From Desmodesmus armatus (taxonomy: Eukaryota; Chlorophyta; Chlorophyceae; Sphaeropleales; Scenedesmaceae), in assembly GCA_007449985.2 (NCBI GenBank), contig VIIQ02000153.1, positions 1-64,000 of the forward strand: 64,000 nt of DNA, written 5' to 3'. Shown here piece after piece: positions 25,286 through 49,533 of the stretch (positions within the stretch are counted from its first letter, which is position 1; each line of letters opens with the position of its first letter). Both the position numbers and the translations under genes were made by a program. A model generated the notes under the pieces. It worked only from the letters and a program-made list of their open reading frames with translations, searched no databases and was not told the origin of the DNA.

Positions 25286-35159
<9,874 letters not shown>

Positions 35160-36927
35160 AAGGTGCATCTGAAAGACATCTTTGTGGCCCATGGCATGTG
35201 GCACTGACTGGATCTGCACCCAGCATGCCACATGCGGTGGCAAAGGTGGCGCTGGAGGCATGATGCTCACAACATGACGCAGCATGCGCCATGCAGTCGT
35301 GCCGCAAGTGACTTCAAGTAGTTGCCAACTACAGTGTAGCCAGGCGGCATTGGCACTGCAGCTTGCGGCCAGCATGCTGCGGTGACAGCCATGTACACAG
35401 TGTTTGCTGCTCCGCACCATATGGGTCTGCACCAAGGGCCATGGCCAATCTGGACTTGTGGCATGTGTGCCATTTGGTTGCGACCTGGGCCACCTGAGCT
35501 ACCCGGTGACATGTGCATGATCATAACCCAGCCATGCAGCTTGAGTTTGCAGTCAATCATGCACCCAATTTGCTCTGTGCACTTTGCGGTATTTCCAGTG
35601 CAGCTTTTATCTGTGCCGTAGTGCTTTTCTGCTGACCCCAGCCAATCGCCCTTTTGCGGGGTTGGGGTCCGGTGGCACAATCAATCAGTGACAGCGCTGC
35701 GCTAGCTATAGCCGCTAGCCGCTGTGTCTGTTCAAGGCAGGCTGTGATTTATGTGCATCACCATAATGAACATGTCTGCTGCATTTGACTGTGCATCGCG
35801 CTAATAACAAGCAGTATGCACGACATTGTTGTTCAGCAGGGTTGGTCACCATGGTTACGGTGGGCCACACCCGCTGCTGGAGCATGAGCAGGTACAGCCC
35901 TCTGCCAGACAGTACCAAGCCCTCCCAGTTGCAGCAGGTGCAGCGGTGTTGGCAGGTCTCAGCCGCCCACAAGTTGTGAATGGATGACGCTATGTGACCA
36001 GCTGTTAATGATTTTGCTCTATCTGACTATGGCACTTGCGGCAGTACGATTCAAGCCATTTCAGTTTCGGTAGCAGATGCTGCACCCTTGTGCATGCATG
36101 GCGCCAGGTCCCTAACTGACATGACTGCTTCCTTTCTGCGTCACACGAGGGGTGCAAACTGTAGTCTGGCAGCTGTCAATTGAGAAGGCTGTCTAGGTTT
36201 CAACAGGGTATCGGGTAGTTGTTCTGCACATGTGCATGGAAAAGCTTTGATTGCAAGGCTGCGTTACTGCTTTCGAGTGCTCCTGCAGATGAATACTACA
36301 TGCTGCATCCAATCCATGCATCATGCCATCTGCAATATCGAGTGGCTGTTGAAGATATGTGCTGCCTGGGCCGTTGTGCGTTTCATGGCCGTTTTGGTGG
36401 CCTGCCATTTGCAGCCACACCGCATTGCCGCTGCTGGTAACCTGAACAAAAGCCCATATCACTTCAGCAGGGCTTCCAACGTGCTCAGTCGATAGCGCTG
36501 CTAGCTGCATCTGCAGATGTGTGCCATGTGCCAGACTGTCAAATTTGCTGGTGCCAGCCTGTCACTTTGATGGATGAGTACTTGTGCGGTTTCGAATCCA
36601 TGGCACACAATTTGCTCCCCCAACCTGTCTGTGGAAAGATTAGATGGGCCTTTCAATTTAGCCGTTGACCAGTCAAAGGTCACTCATGATCACAGCAGTA
36701 CAGCCAATATATGCTGATGACAGCAGTACAGCCATGTTTATTGGAGCTTCCAACAATCCAGTAATTGAGCTGGTAACACACATTTGTCGTACTTGCGCCA
36801 ACGCTGGCTTGGGTGGGCATGATGCCGCAACCTGTCGGAACTCGCTGCTGCAGCCAATGCTTATCGCCCCAGCTGCTCAGAGGTATTCATTACAGTTTAA
36901 ATAAACTAAATAGCATCAGAATCAGCC
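35160..36927. other. Intergenic region between subtilase A and MATE
   Basis: No gene is seen in 1.77 kb. It has little simple repeat. A 16-base direct repeat (acagcagtacagccat-like) occurs twice at about 36690-36735. The MATE promoter and 5' UTR must lie at the right end. Confidence 0.5.
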
Positions 36928-37250
36928 ATGTTCGGGACCTGCGGGCGTTTCGGCAGGACAAGGACTTCCCACAGCAGCAGCAGCAACAACAGATACCAGC
37001 AGGATCCTTGCCTGGGTACGATCGCAGCATCTGAAAAAGCGCACCATGGTGTGAAGCGTCATAGCTTATGTACTGAAGGTCCTGGCGCGGTGTCTGTGCA
37101 GGGATCAGACGCATCAGCCGCGGAGCAGCAAACCCCTGTCGCACCCGCAAACCACCAACGGCAGCAAGGTCTCGAACAGTCACACGGAGCTGCAGACACC
37201 AGCACAACTACTTCTGCATCCTTTCCTACAGTATCAGCTGAATCTGGTGC

Positions 37251-37296
<46 letters not shown>

Positions 37297-37349
37297 CGGC
37301 TGGGTCAACCTGATCAGGGACCACCAAGCAGCCGTGCAGGTGGCCGTGC

Positions 37350-37409
<60 letters not shown>

Positions 37410-40400
37410 AGACAGCAACACCTGGCTAGACCCGCTCAACGTAGAGATACTGTCTATCGCTCTGCCTGTGAGTACAGCTGCTGCCTCCCTGTATGTCAGT
37501 GGCTTGAAGCAGGGAATGGGGGTCGTAATACAGGAGGGGTTGAACAAGTCAGCAGTCACCCTGCATATCTCAGTGGTCCTGCGTAAGGGGGTTGAACAAA
37601 TTCAGCATGTACCCTGCATATCTCAAGAATCCTTCGTATCTCTGGGGGAAGGCAGGGCAGGTGCAAATGTTTATTTAGACAAGGGCAAGGACCGAACTGT
37701 CAGCAGTGCAAGAGAGTGTTCGGGGGCAATCGAGGGCAATTGAGGAGGGACCAGTGATCAAGGGGGGGGGGGGGGGCATGGCTGTGTGTCCAGGGCAGGT
37801 GTGGTGTCAAAGTAGTGGAAAGACATGTCACACGGGGTGTATGGTCAACACCAAGCACCTTTGCGCGTGGGTGGCTGAGCCACAGCGTGGTTGCTGTGTG
37901 TGTACATGTGTGCCTGTGCAGATGTTGGCAACGCTAGCAGCTGACCCGATTGCAGGGCTGGTGGACACAGCCTACATGGGGCGACTAGGTGGGTGCAGCA
38001 GGGTTTGGGTTTAGCAGCAGGCTATGGGTGATGGTAGCAGCCCCATGGGCCTTTTGGGGGGTAGGGGTGTGGGCGGTGCTTTGTACAAGCATGCTCTCTC
38101 TCCCCTTCTCCCTCCCTCTCTCTCCCCCCCCCCCCCCCTCACCCTGTGTCTTCACATATCCAGCCAGAGAGACTGGATACGTGAAGGTAGTAGAGCTCAT
38201 GAGCACAACACTTGCTGACTTGCCCCCCGGACGCAATGCTACCATCAAGTCCTGTGCTGCGCGTTCACTCCATCCGTCAATATCTCGGGCGCTGCTTACT
38301 TTGCTGGCGAGGGTGGCCCTGTCAGTGCTACCAGCTACCCTGCTGCACATTTGCGCACATGCTTGCGTCACTCTGCAGGTGCCACGCAGCTTCTGAGGCG
38401 TTGCGCAGTTTGCGATTGCGTGCGTGGTCCTGTCATTATTTCCTGCCGACTAGCTGCACATGCTTCGTTCTCCTGCAGGTGCCACGCAACTGGCGGGTGT
38501 GGGTGTTGCCCTGTCAGTGTTGCCAGCTAAGCTGCTGCACATTTGCTGGGGTCCTAAACCCTAAACCCCAAACCCCTACATGCTTTCATCACTCCTGCAG
38601 GTGCCACACAGCTGGCGGGTGTGGGTGTCGCACTGTCAGTGATCCCGATATGTTACATGAACGCTTTCCCCCGCTGTTCATGTAATGGCAGCGAACCCAG
38701 CTGCTACACATTTGCGCACATGATTTCGGTTTCGTCACTCCTGCAGGTGCCACACAGGTTGCTGGCCAAGGCGTCGCACTGTCAGTGTTGCCAGCCAACC
38801 TACTGCACATTTGCTGGGGTCTCAAACCCCAAATTCTAAACCTCAACATGTTTTCATCACTCCTGCAGGTGCCACGCAGCTTCTCAGGCGTTGCGCAGTT
38901 TGCGATTGCGTGCGTGGTCCTGTCATCATTTCCTGCCGACTAGCTGCACATGCTTCGTTCTCCTGCAGGTGCCACGCAGCTTGCGGGTGTGGGTGTTGCC
39001 CTGTCAGTGTTGCCAGCTAATAAGCTGCTGCACATTTGCTGGGGTCTTGAACCCTAAACCTTAAACCCTAACATGCTTTCGTCACTCCTGCAGGTGCCAC
39101 ACAGCTGGCGGGTGTGGGTGTCGCACTGTCAGTGATCCCCGTATGTTACATGAGCGCTTTTCCCCGCTGTTTCATGTACTGGCAGCGAACCAAAGCTGCT
39201 ACACATTTGCGCACATGCTTTCATCACTCCTGCAGGTGCCACACAAGTTGCCAACGTAGCTGTCGCACACTGTCAGTGTTGCCAGCCAACCTGCTGCACA
39301 TTTGCTGGGGTCCTAAACCCTCAACCCCAACATGCTGCTTTCACTCCTGCAGGTGCCACCCAGGTTGCTGGCGTAGGCGTCGCACTGTCAGTGTTGCCAG
39401 ACAACCTGCTGCACATTTGCTGGGGTCCTAAACCCTAAACCCAAACCCCTGCACCTAACATGCTTTCATCACTCCTGCAGGTGCCACGCAGCTTCTCAGG
39501 TGTTGCGCAGTTTGCAATTGCGTGCGTGGTCCTGTCATTATTCCTGCCGACTAGCTGCATATGCTTCGTTCTCCTGCAGGTGCCACGCAACTGGCGGGTG
39601 TGGGTGTTGCCCTGTCAGTTTCTCCAGCTAAGCTGCAGCTTGCTACACAATTGCTGGGGTCTTGAACCCTAAACCCCAAACCCCAACATGCTGTCGTCAC
39701 TCCTGCAGGTGCCACACAGCTGGCGGGTGTGGGTGTCGCACTGTCAGTGATCCCAGTATGTTAGATGAGCGCTTTTCCCCGCTGTTTCATGTACTGGCAG
39801 CGAACCCAAGCTGCTACACATTTGCGCACATGCTTTCATCACTCCTGCAGGTGCCACCCAGGTTGCTGGCGTAGCTGTCGCACTGTCAGTGTTGCCAGCT
39901 AAGCTGCTGCACATTTGCTGGGGTCTCAAACCCCAAACCCTAAACCTCAACATGCTTTCGTCACTCCTGCAGGTGCTACGCAGTTTGCGGGTGTGGGTGT
40001 CGCACACTGTCAGTGTTGCCAGCTAAGCTGCTGCACATCTGGTGCAACCTGCACACATCACCACTGTTTCACAGAGGTGCACACAAGTGCACAGCTAGAA
40101 CAATCAGCAGAGGCTTGCATAACATTTGCAAGGCTGTATACAAACATAGTCAAGCACGGAATCCACAGAAGCACACTCAACATGCAGCCCAACCTGGAAA
40201 TCCTTTTGCGCACATGCTTTCATCACTCCTGCAGGTGCCACCAGCTGGCAGGTGATGGTGTCGCACTGTCAGTGATCCCGATATGTTACATGAACGCTTT
40301 TCCCCGCTGTTCATGTAGTGGCAGCGAAACCCAAGCTGCTACACATCTGTGCACACGCGTTCGTCACTCCTGCAGGTGCCAAACAACTTGCGGGTGTGGG

Positions 40401-43400
40401 TGTTGCCCTGTCAGTGTTGCCAGCTAAGCTGCTGCACATTTGCTGGTGTCTCAAACCCTAAACCCTAAACCCCAACATGCTTTTGTCACTCCTGCAGGTG
40501 CCACACAGCTGGCAGGTGTGGGTGTTGCCCTGTCAGTGTTCAACACCACCACCAAACTCTTCAACGTCCCACTGCTGTCTGTCACGACAAGCTCAGTTGC
40601 AGCCGCAGCAGGGCGGGAGGCAGCAACGCGAGCAGCCGCACGAGCAGCCGCCGGCAGCAGCGGCAGCAGCGTGGATGGGGGTACATCAGCAGCAGCAGCA
40701 GCAGCAGCACCTGCTGGCGGCAGCTTGTCGAGTGCGATATCCTCGTCAACTCTGATTGCGGCAGCAGTGGGTGCTGTTCAGGTGTGTGTCGGGGGGGGGG
40801 GGGGTAGGGGTCAGTGGTCCAGGTGCTGTTCAGGTGTGTGTCGGGGGGGGGGGGGGGGGGGTAGGGGTCAGTGGTCCAGCACGTATGGTAAAGGCACGTC
40901 AGACAGCGTTGCGGATGGGACTGTGTCCACACACTTACTAAGGAAGGGTTACACTCAGGGGGGTGGGGATGAAGTGTGAGGGAGGGGTGTAGGGTGTGAC
41001 ACACATGCTTTATGGTGGGACAGTGTGTGTAGCTCTAGGCCAAGGAAGCGGCTTGGGGTGGGGTTGATGTGTGGCACGCATTGAGGCGTGGGGTAGGTTT
41101 GACGGGACGTGCAGTTGTGACTGAGGTTTTCAACAAGTGCCTGCATTCTGGGAGCCTTCCTGTCCCATTGTGTGTGGTCCTTGCACATCCATCTGCCTGC
41201 ATGTCTGTCTGTGTTCGTGTGTTGCTGTGCGCAGGTTCTTTTACTGGGCAGCAGCAACTGGGCAGCAGAGGCCTCTGCATGTAGCTGATCACACCCCCAT
41301 AAGGCTTGACTGCCTGCCTGCCTGTAGGAAGTCATGTTGCTTGCAGCTGCAAGGTGACAGCAGGCCTGTGCATCTAGCTTCCTTACACTGTCTGTCTGTC
41401 TGTCTGTCTGTGTTTGCGTGCTTCTGTGTGCAGGCGCTCATTTACTGGGCAGCAGCAACTGGGCAGCGCGGCTGTGGGGTGTGTCTGCTGGGAGTCCGCT
41501 GTGGGAGGCGTGCAGTCAATTCCTGAGCATTAGGGCGCTGGGGGCACCCGTCACAGTGCTGCTGCTGGTGATGCAGGTGGGGTGGCTATCTAGGGGTCTG
41601 CCGGGGTGCGTTGGTGGTGGTGAGGGGGGGGGGGGGCAATTGGTGGTTGTGAGGGGGGGGGGGGGGGCGTAGTTCACTGGATGTATTACTCCCGTCACAG
41701 TGCTGCTGCTGGTGATGCAGGTGGGTGGGAGGTTTTGGGCGTCTACAGTGTGATACTGTGTTCTTGGTGGCGGTGGTGGTGGTGGTGGTGGTGGTGTTGA
41801 TTGTGGTGGTGGTGGTGGTGGTGGTGGTGGTGGGGGTGGTGGTGGTGGTGGTGGTGGTGGTGGTGGTGGTAGTGGTGGTGGGTGGTGGGGTGGTAGTGGT
41901 GGTGGGTGGGTGGGTGGGTGGAGGGGGGGGGGGGCTGTAGTACATCGGATGTACTACCCCGTCACGGTGCTGCTGCTGGTGATGCAGGTGTGTCGGCAGG
42001 TGTGGGGGTTTGGGGACTCAATAAATGTTGGCCATTTATTGGATGCAGCAATGGGTGAGTGTGTAGAGCTAGCTTGGTCACCAACTGCCAAGCTGTGAGT
42101 GCTTACGGCGTTGATGTGTATTTGAGGGCTGGTTGTTGGTGGTATGCTTGCAAAGCTCTGGAGTGGGGGCAGTCAGACTCTTTATGCAATCATCAGTCAC
42201 CAGCTTGCTTGTGCTGCGACAGTGGCAGGCTGGCAACCTCCCCTTGGATGCTATGACCTTCCCGCAGGGCGTGTACCGGGGCCTGGCGGACACCCGCACC
42301 CCCTTCTACGCCACACTGGCATCCAACGGCCTCAATGTGGTGCTGGGCTATGGACTTGTCTTCAGCGCAGGCCTGGGCATCAGGTGAGAGGAACACTGGG
42401 TGGTCTGTATCTTCCTCTGGCACCAGTCAATGGCTTACATGACGTCACCTCAAGTATTGAACAGCTACATGTGCAGCACGGGCCTGGGCATCTGGTGAGA
42501 GGGACACTGGATGGGCTGGCAGGCTGCTTGGGTGCTGTTTGCATGTGTGAGTGAGTGTGTGTGTGGGGGGGGGGGGGGGAGGGGGGCTGTACCTTCCTCT
42601 CTATAGGGGGGGGGGGGGGGGGCTATGGGTTCATCTTCAGCGCAGGACTGGGCATCAGGTGAGAGGGGTGGATGGGTGGGCTGGCGTGTGGAATGTGACA
42701 GACTCTAAAGAGCCTACAAGGCTGTAGTTACAGACTCCTACGAGGCTGGTGGCGCGCTGTATGGGCTATGGACTTATCTTCAGCGCAGGCCTGGGCATCA
42801 TGTGAGAGGGATGGATGGTTGGGCTGGAAGGCTGCTTGGGTGCTGTGTGCATGTGGGCGGGATGGCACTTGATATAGCAGGGGTGTCAGGTGAGAGGGAC
42901 ACTTGGGGTGGATCTGCCGGCTGCCAGGCAGTACTCTGCACATCAAAATTCAGCACAGTTACTTATGCTGACTGGATCGCTGGCCACTTTCACAGCCATC
43001 TTTTGTGCGCATCAGGGCTGATAAGACTGTGGTGGTGTATGCGTTTGCTGTGCTTGTGACCCATGCCACCGCTTTGTTGTTGACCATTGTATGCAGGGGT
43101 GCTGCTCTGGCGACTGTCTTGGCTCAGGTGAGTCAATGTGGCAGGGCTTGCTGCTGCTGAAAGGCTGACATGTTTATTTGAAAGAGTGATCTGTGCATGA
43201 ACCATGGTCAACTCAACGAATGGGAGTTGTGACAAAAGAGGACAGTCCAACCAATTTCTACAAGATGCAGTCGCTTGGGAAGTTTCTCTGGGCTAACAGA
43301 TGAAGAATGAAGGCAAGCATTCTGCCCCATTGCACATAAGTATCTGACCAAACCCCACAGCGAAATTGTCCACTCAACATGTCTCCATAGTAGTAGGTGT

Positions 43401-46400
43401 TACACCTGCCGCAGGGCATACCAACCGTCTTGCCCCAGGCATTCATCAGTGGATAACGTGTTGATGCAAGGCGCTGCACGCCAACATGGCCAACTGCACT
43501 TACTCCATAGGTCATGCAGAGGCATACGCAAAATATGCATGCACTTTGTAATAATACCTTCAGTGCAAACATCACACACGTAAACACAAACTGGAAGCAC
43601 AGCACTCGTACACAAACCAACAAACCACCAGTCGTATGGATGCACAGAGAGTGGTGCACTCTCAAAAGACGGAAGGAAGCCATCATGATGCCACAACCCC
43701 CTCTCTCGCTCTCTCCTACTATGCATCTGCAACATGTCTGTGACAAACTTCCCCGTTGTGCTGCCGACAAGCATCTTGACACGCGATACGGTATGTGAAC
43801 TGACCAGACACAGAGACAACACTGGGCCGCAACTGCTGCGACATGTCCGGACGCACACCGAAGGCTGAGCGGTCTTGCGCTGGCACTGACGCGCAACTCA
43901 ACCCACTTGCTTACTACAGAACCCCTCAGCTATGGTGCACAGAGTACCTCGGCCCAGTTAGCAACAACTTCCACTGCCAAGTTCCTGCGCAGGTGCTGTA
44001 CTTGTGCGCCCATGCCTGACAGCTGCACGAGTGCGGCACACGAACTGCGGCAGTAATAACAAACCCAGAGGGCCAGGCGTACCAAACCAGCTGGCTGATA
44101 GTGCAACCGGTGCTCTCAACACCCCACTTCCTGCTCGGACCCAATCTGCATTCTTAGATGCACCATGCTGCTGCACAATAGGGCAGACCACCTCCCAACG
44201 CAACCATCACAACAACGCTTGAAACAATCGCCCGTGTACGTATTCTGAACACATACTATGGCAGGTAGGTAGTACCTACCTGGCTGCGCGACGCACAACC
44301 GCCTTCACAAAACAACTGCAGGCGGGTGCTTTTCGTGCACAGCAGACTGCAACAAACTTACACTGACACACCGCCCACCCCTACAGCGCGACCCCCCACA
44401 AACCCCTCAACCACCCCATATTAGTTGCTGCATGCAGCCACATGGCACCCCACTGCAAGCAGTACGCCGGCTGGCGCACCATTGGGAACAAAGGCTGTTC
44501 ATGGTGCAGGTGCAAAATGGGAAGGCAAAGCCTGTCGAGTGATGTCAATGCGGCGTGATGAAGGGTGGGATACTCACAACAACCCACAAACAGGCACAAA
44601 GCACACTAACGGGGCAGCAGTTGATCACCGTGCCATCAGGAACACTTCACGCCGCAGCAATCTTCTGACAACACACCCATCGTCCTCACTTTACTGCTTT
44701 GGGGATCCCACACACCCGACACACCCATCAAGCACATTTACTGGCTGGAAGGTGGATGATTGTGATAAGAGGGTGACATACGACCTGTTGCACAGCTGCC
44801 ATAGCATAGCACCAGTCGCCGCTGCATAGACACTACCCGAGGGAGAAAAAGCAGCAGGTCAATCCTGCACGACCCAAACGCACAGGGCAGGAAAAACAGT
44901 CCCCACTGGAAGATGCTGTGTGTTCCTTTCTTGCCGCAACTGACTTTCACCACAACAACTTGCTGCTGCAGCTACTGCTGCTGCAGCCACTGCGGTGTCT
45001 AAACCACCATCTCCACCACACACCCCTGCAGCTGCTGCCACAAATCACATACAGCTTTGGGATGAACGACATCAGAAGACAGCAGCAGTAGTGGCTAAGG
45101 AGACCAAAAAGACTTGCTTGGTGCGCTGTTTCAGCACCATTAGGATGCAATGCCCTGCCAAACCACTCAGAACACCACGGTACATAATATGCACAGGGGG
45201 GGCACGGCGTGCAGCACTACGGTATGCTGCCTGCCCTGCGTCTGCGCAGCTTGTGTGCAAGCTGGACCTGCTGGAATGGTGTGCACACGCGTGCACGGCA
45301 GGCTTGCTGATCACTCCCAACACACCCCATCACACCCCAACTGCCCCTGTCATCATGACTAAGCCAGGAGTGAGGCAAACCCAGACACACTAGAGCCCGG
45401 GAGCCAGCGCGCGCGCGCGCAGGACACAGCCCTTGCAGCTGCTACCTGAGCACACCAGAACAGAACATGTGCTGCATTACGGTCGCCTGCGACCAACTGC
45501 AGGTAAAGGGTGCATGATCTGCACCCATATCTGTGGATGCGTGCTGAAAGTATATGCCCCCATAGGGCCCCTCCCATCCAGCAGCGCAGGCGCACTATCT
45601 GTGCTGTGTGCGCCTGCTGCTGAGGAACGTGCAGGAAACGATGCAGCTGCTGGCAGCAGCACGAGCTGTGCTGGCAGCTGCTCACTGCACAAAACATACT
45701 GCAGACTCCCTAAAACCGAACTGACAGATGCACAGATACAAAGATAGCACGCATGCAGGACACCAGCAGGAGGACTCTGCACATGCAGGACGGACGGCTG
45801 TGCTGGCCATGCCTGCACTTGCACATGCAGGGTGGCTGACAAGGGAACAGTGTCTGCCATGCACTGCTGCATGCGACAGCTGTGCCCAGCTGCTACCCGT
45901 AAGGCATGCATGGCATGCTGCAAGCTTACTGAAGTGGTGTGCACGCATACAGAGTATAAGCAATAAAGATGACTGCTGCTCACGGTAGGTCTTTGATCCA
46001 GCCACAGCCCAGCACACGCACTGCTGTCCCAGGTACTGCTGTCCCAGATGCATGGCACCCCCTAATTCATGACACAACTCCGCGCCGCCCTAGAGCAGTT
46101 GAACTATGCCAGTTGAACTATGCCAAGCTGGCTCCCGTGTGTGACTCAGGCAGTTGTGGCTGCTGCTTGCTGCGATGAGATGTTCCAGCTGGTGTTGTCT
46201 CCTGCTGGGATGTTGCAAGCTGGGCTGTCTGCTGTGGCTGCTGCGCTGCCTGCTGCTGCTTGCACATCATGTGACAAGCGGCGTTTGGCCAGTGTGATTG
46301 AGTCCTGCCTGCAATCAGGAAGATATATGCGAACCATGCAGCAGGATGGTCAGACAACAGCTACTGCTGAGTGGGATGGGAGTTTGGGCCCATCACACGT

Positions 46401-47578
46401 AAGCAGCTCTGACCGTGGTGGGCAGGCTAAGATCCAAACGTTTGCTCGTCACCCTACACATGCATACCTGGGGATCACGCAGTGCAGCTCCTCCACGGCC
46501 TGCGGGCTGTGCGCAGACATCCCACAATTTTCCAGGCTGCACCGCCTGGTCTGCAGTCGTGTCTTGTGCAGGTCAACAGAGTTCCTGTCGATCCTCTGCC
46601 CAATCTCGCCCCCTCTGCACTGCTGAGTCTGCTGCTTGTGCTTGCCCCAGATAGAGAATCCAGACTTGCCGTGCAGCAGCTCGCTGATTGTCAGCCTCAT
46701 TGTAGCGTACTGTGAGAATGAAAGGGAACTGCAGGCAACCTCGCAAGATGGCGATGCGGCAGCGAGTACAATAGCCGTGGCTGCAAGGAAGGACGTGTGC
46801 GTTGATTTGCCGCACCAGTAATGGCTTGCTTTGATAGGGTGGCACGGCGCGGAAGATGGGGGGAAGTGCCACCACTCTTCGCCAAGTTGGTGCCCAAACC
46901 CGCGCGACTTTGAAAATGCCACCTTTACCTCCGCGTCCACCTGCGGTCAGATGTTCGTTTGCAACATTATTTCTGGAGAAGAAACATAACTCTGTGTTGG
47001 CACAACCTTCAATGCCTACTTGTAGAGAGGACGGTGCTGCCACGTTGGACTGATCTACATTTGTGCCCATCCTCCTCCTTTTGTGTATGGCCCGCAGTTG
47101 CTGCCCCTAGGATGGCTGTTTTACAAGCTGCAGCACAAGTATGGTGTCACCTTCACTGATGCATCCACCCTGAGGTCTGTGGGCAAGCTCTTTGCTCCCA
47201 CAGGTACGCTACCCTGATGCATTGATAGCTGCATGTGCTTATCCCACAACCACATCACAAAGTTTTTTTCCCGTGCGATTTTACAGGCTCACTGTCATGC
47301 TGGGGGCACTGAAGCAGCTGTTTCAGCCCAAGTGTGTTGACACCTGGCAAATTTGAAAAGCGCACAGCTGTTTGGCCGTCCACTGCTGCCTGCTGGCTGA
47401 TCGCGTGCCATGTATGTGTTGTCACACTGCTGTGTGCTGTTGCATGCAGGCTATCTGGTGCTGCGCACTGCAGCCATCACATTCACATATGCCATTGCCA
47501 CTGGGCTCACAGCACGGGCCGGGCCAGCTGCTGCGGCATGCCACCAGGTGTGTATGAAGAGCTCTGCATCTGCGAGTG

Positions 47579-47616
<38 letters not shown>

Positions 47617-49499
47617 GCAGCAGGACAATGGCGGCGGCACCAGCATGCAGGCGACGGCACAACCACCATCACCTTGAAGCATTGGCCATAAGTGCGTGTT
47701 GTTGAATGTGGCAGCGTCCGACAGCGCTTGTCACCTCACTCCACACCATCGGTTGAGCCATGTATTACACGCACTCTCCTGCCTGCCCCCCCCCCCCCCA
47801 CCAACCCACCCACTGTACCCCCCCCCCCCCCGGCTGGTGTTCTGCCTCCCTCTCCCCAGGTGTGTTTCCAGGTGTGGTTGGCCAGCAGCCTGATGGCTGA
47901 CAGCCTGATGGCCACTTCTTCTCCTTGCAGTGTCTGCTCCCCTCTCTCAACACCACTCTTACCCCCCCCCTCTCACCCCTTCCCGTGGGTATGTTGCTCT
48001 GCGTCACGGTGCGCAGGTGTGCTTCCAGGTGTGGCTGGCCAGCAGTCTGATGGCTGACAGCCTAGCAGTGGCCTGCCAGACAATGCTGGCCAAGAGCCTT
48101 GCCACAAAAGACACCACCAGTGCACGACAGGTGGGGGGGGGGGGGGTAGGGCTGGGGTTGGGTTGGCTGAACAACTCGCGCGTGTAAACAGCATCTTTTG
48201 CAGTCGTATGAAGTATGAAGCCTTCTGCATCCTGCCGGGTCCTGCCAAACGTTTTTACACGCCAAGCCAGCAAGAGTGCCCCCACACCCTCACAGCATGG
48301 TGTTGCAAACAGCCCTTTTGTGCCTGCTCACCCCACCCCCTACTGTCCCTGACCCTGTCCCCCTTTCCTTCTGGCATGCAGGTAGTGAACCGCTGTGTGC
48401 AGATGTCGGCAGTCTTGGGTGTGTCGCTGGCGTTGGTGCTCACTGTATCCCGCAGCAGCATCCCGGGGATGTTCAGCAAGGATGCTGCTGTGCTGCAGCT
48501 GGTTGCTGCACTGCTGCCTGCCGTTATTATTAGTCAGCCAATCAATGCACTGGCGTTTGTGTGGGACGGGGTGTTGTTTGGCGCAGGAGGGTTCAGGTGA
48601 GGGGGAGGGGAGGGGAGGGGGTTGGAGGCAAGGGGTGGGGTGGGGAGGGGAGGGGGTTGGAGGCAAGGGGTGGGGTGGGGAGGGGGAGCAGGCTAGTTCG
48701 TTTGTTGGGGCAGGGGGGGGGGGACCGCCTACCAGCTTGCTGGTATTGGGGGTAAAGCGGTGTTTTGGAGAGGGGGAGAGGAGTACATGTGCCTGGCACA
48801 TCAGTCATGTGCAGACGGGCGACAGCAACTGCCTGCCAGCGACTGCCGATGTCTGTGCACCCAGCCACCGTCATGCGTCAACCCATCGTCCTGCTTGCAT
48901 ACATGGGGCACATGTTTTTGTTTGCTGCTAGAGGCTTCAAGTTAGGGCCACCTGTGAGGAGGTGACAGGGGATTTGAATGCATCATATGTCGGCTGAGTC
49001 TCCACCCTCGAGGGGGTGCGGATCCTGACGAGGGTGCAAGAAGGCAACCAGAAAAGAGGAAAGGGGCCCCGGTGTCTGTGGCAGGTGATGCAAGGCATGT
49101 GGGTGGGTGGGTGAGGCGGGGGGGGGGGGGGGGGGGTGTCTGATGACTGTGTGCCATGATGTGCTATTGATGCGCTATTTGACACTGGGGCCTCATTGTT
49201 GCGCCTGGGGAAGGTGCATCCAGGTCAGTGAAGGACCCCCCACCCCTTCCCCACCCCCTGACTCTGCATCTTGCACTACAGTACTGTATCCAGGGCGCAC
49301 GTACGCAACATTGGTGCAGCAACCCTCGCTCCCCCGCCCCCCCCTGGAGTGTCACCTCCTACCACTTTTGTGCTGCCTGTGGGTTGTGGCGCCGTTTGCC
49401 CCTTACAGGTTTGCATCCATCCAGATGGCGCTGTGTGCCTACCCGCCGTCCTGCTGATGAACCTGGGGCCCTGCCCACCCGGCTAGACCCCCCCCCCCC

Positions 49500-49533
<34 letters not shown>

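Noticed and set aside
38376..40497. CRISPR array
   Set aside because: The repeats are regularly spaced, but each is an acceptor plus exon start of the MATE gene, spacers are related to one another, and the genome is eukaryotic.
40771..41445. Apparent frameshift between MATE exons 3 and 4
   Set aside because: It arises only if exon 3 is ended at the CAG at 40781. Ending it at 40770 (donor G|GTGCTG), where the duplicated intron unit begins, restores phase with exon 4 and keeps the conserved protein.
43258..43896. 212-residue open frame on the minus strand in the MATE intron as a gene
   Set aside because: Cys-rich, without domain, and in a skewed region where long chance frames are common. Kept only as part of the intron observation.
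46120..46626. Extra MATE exon inside the large intron
   Set aside because: The open frame does not match the MATE family, and exons 6 and 7 already join in phase 0 with continuous homology.
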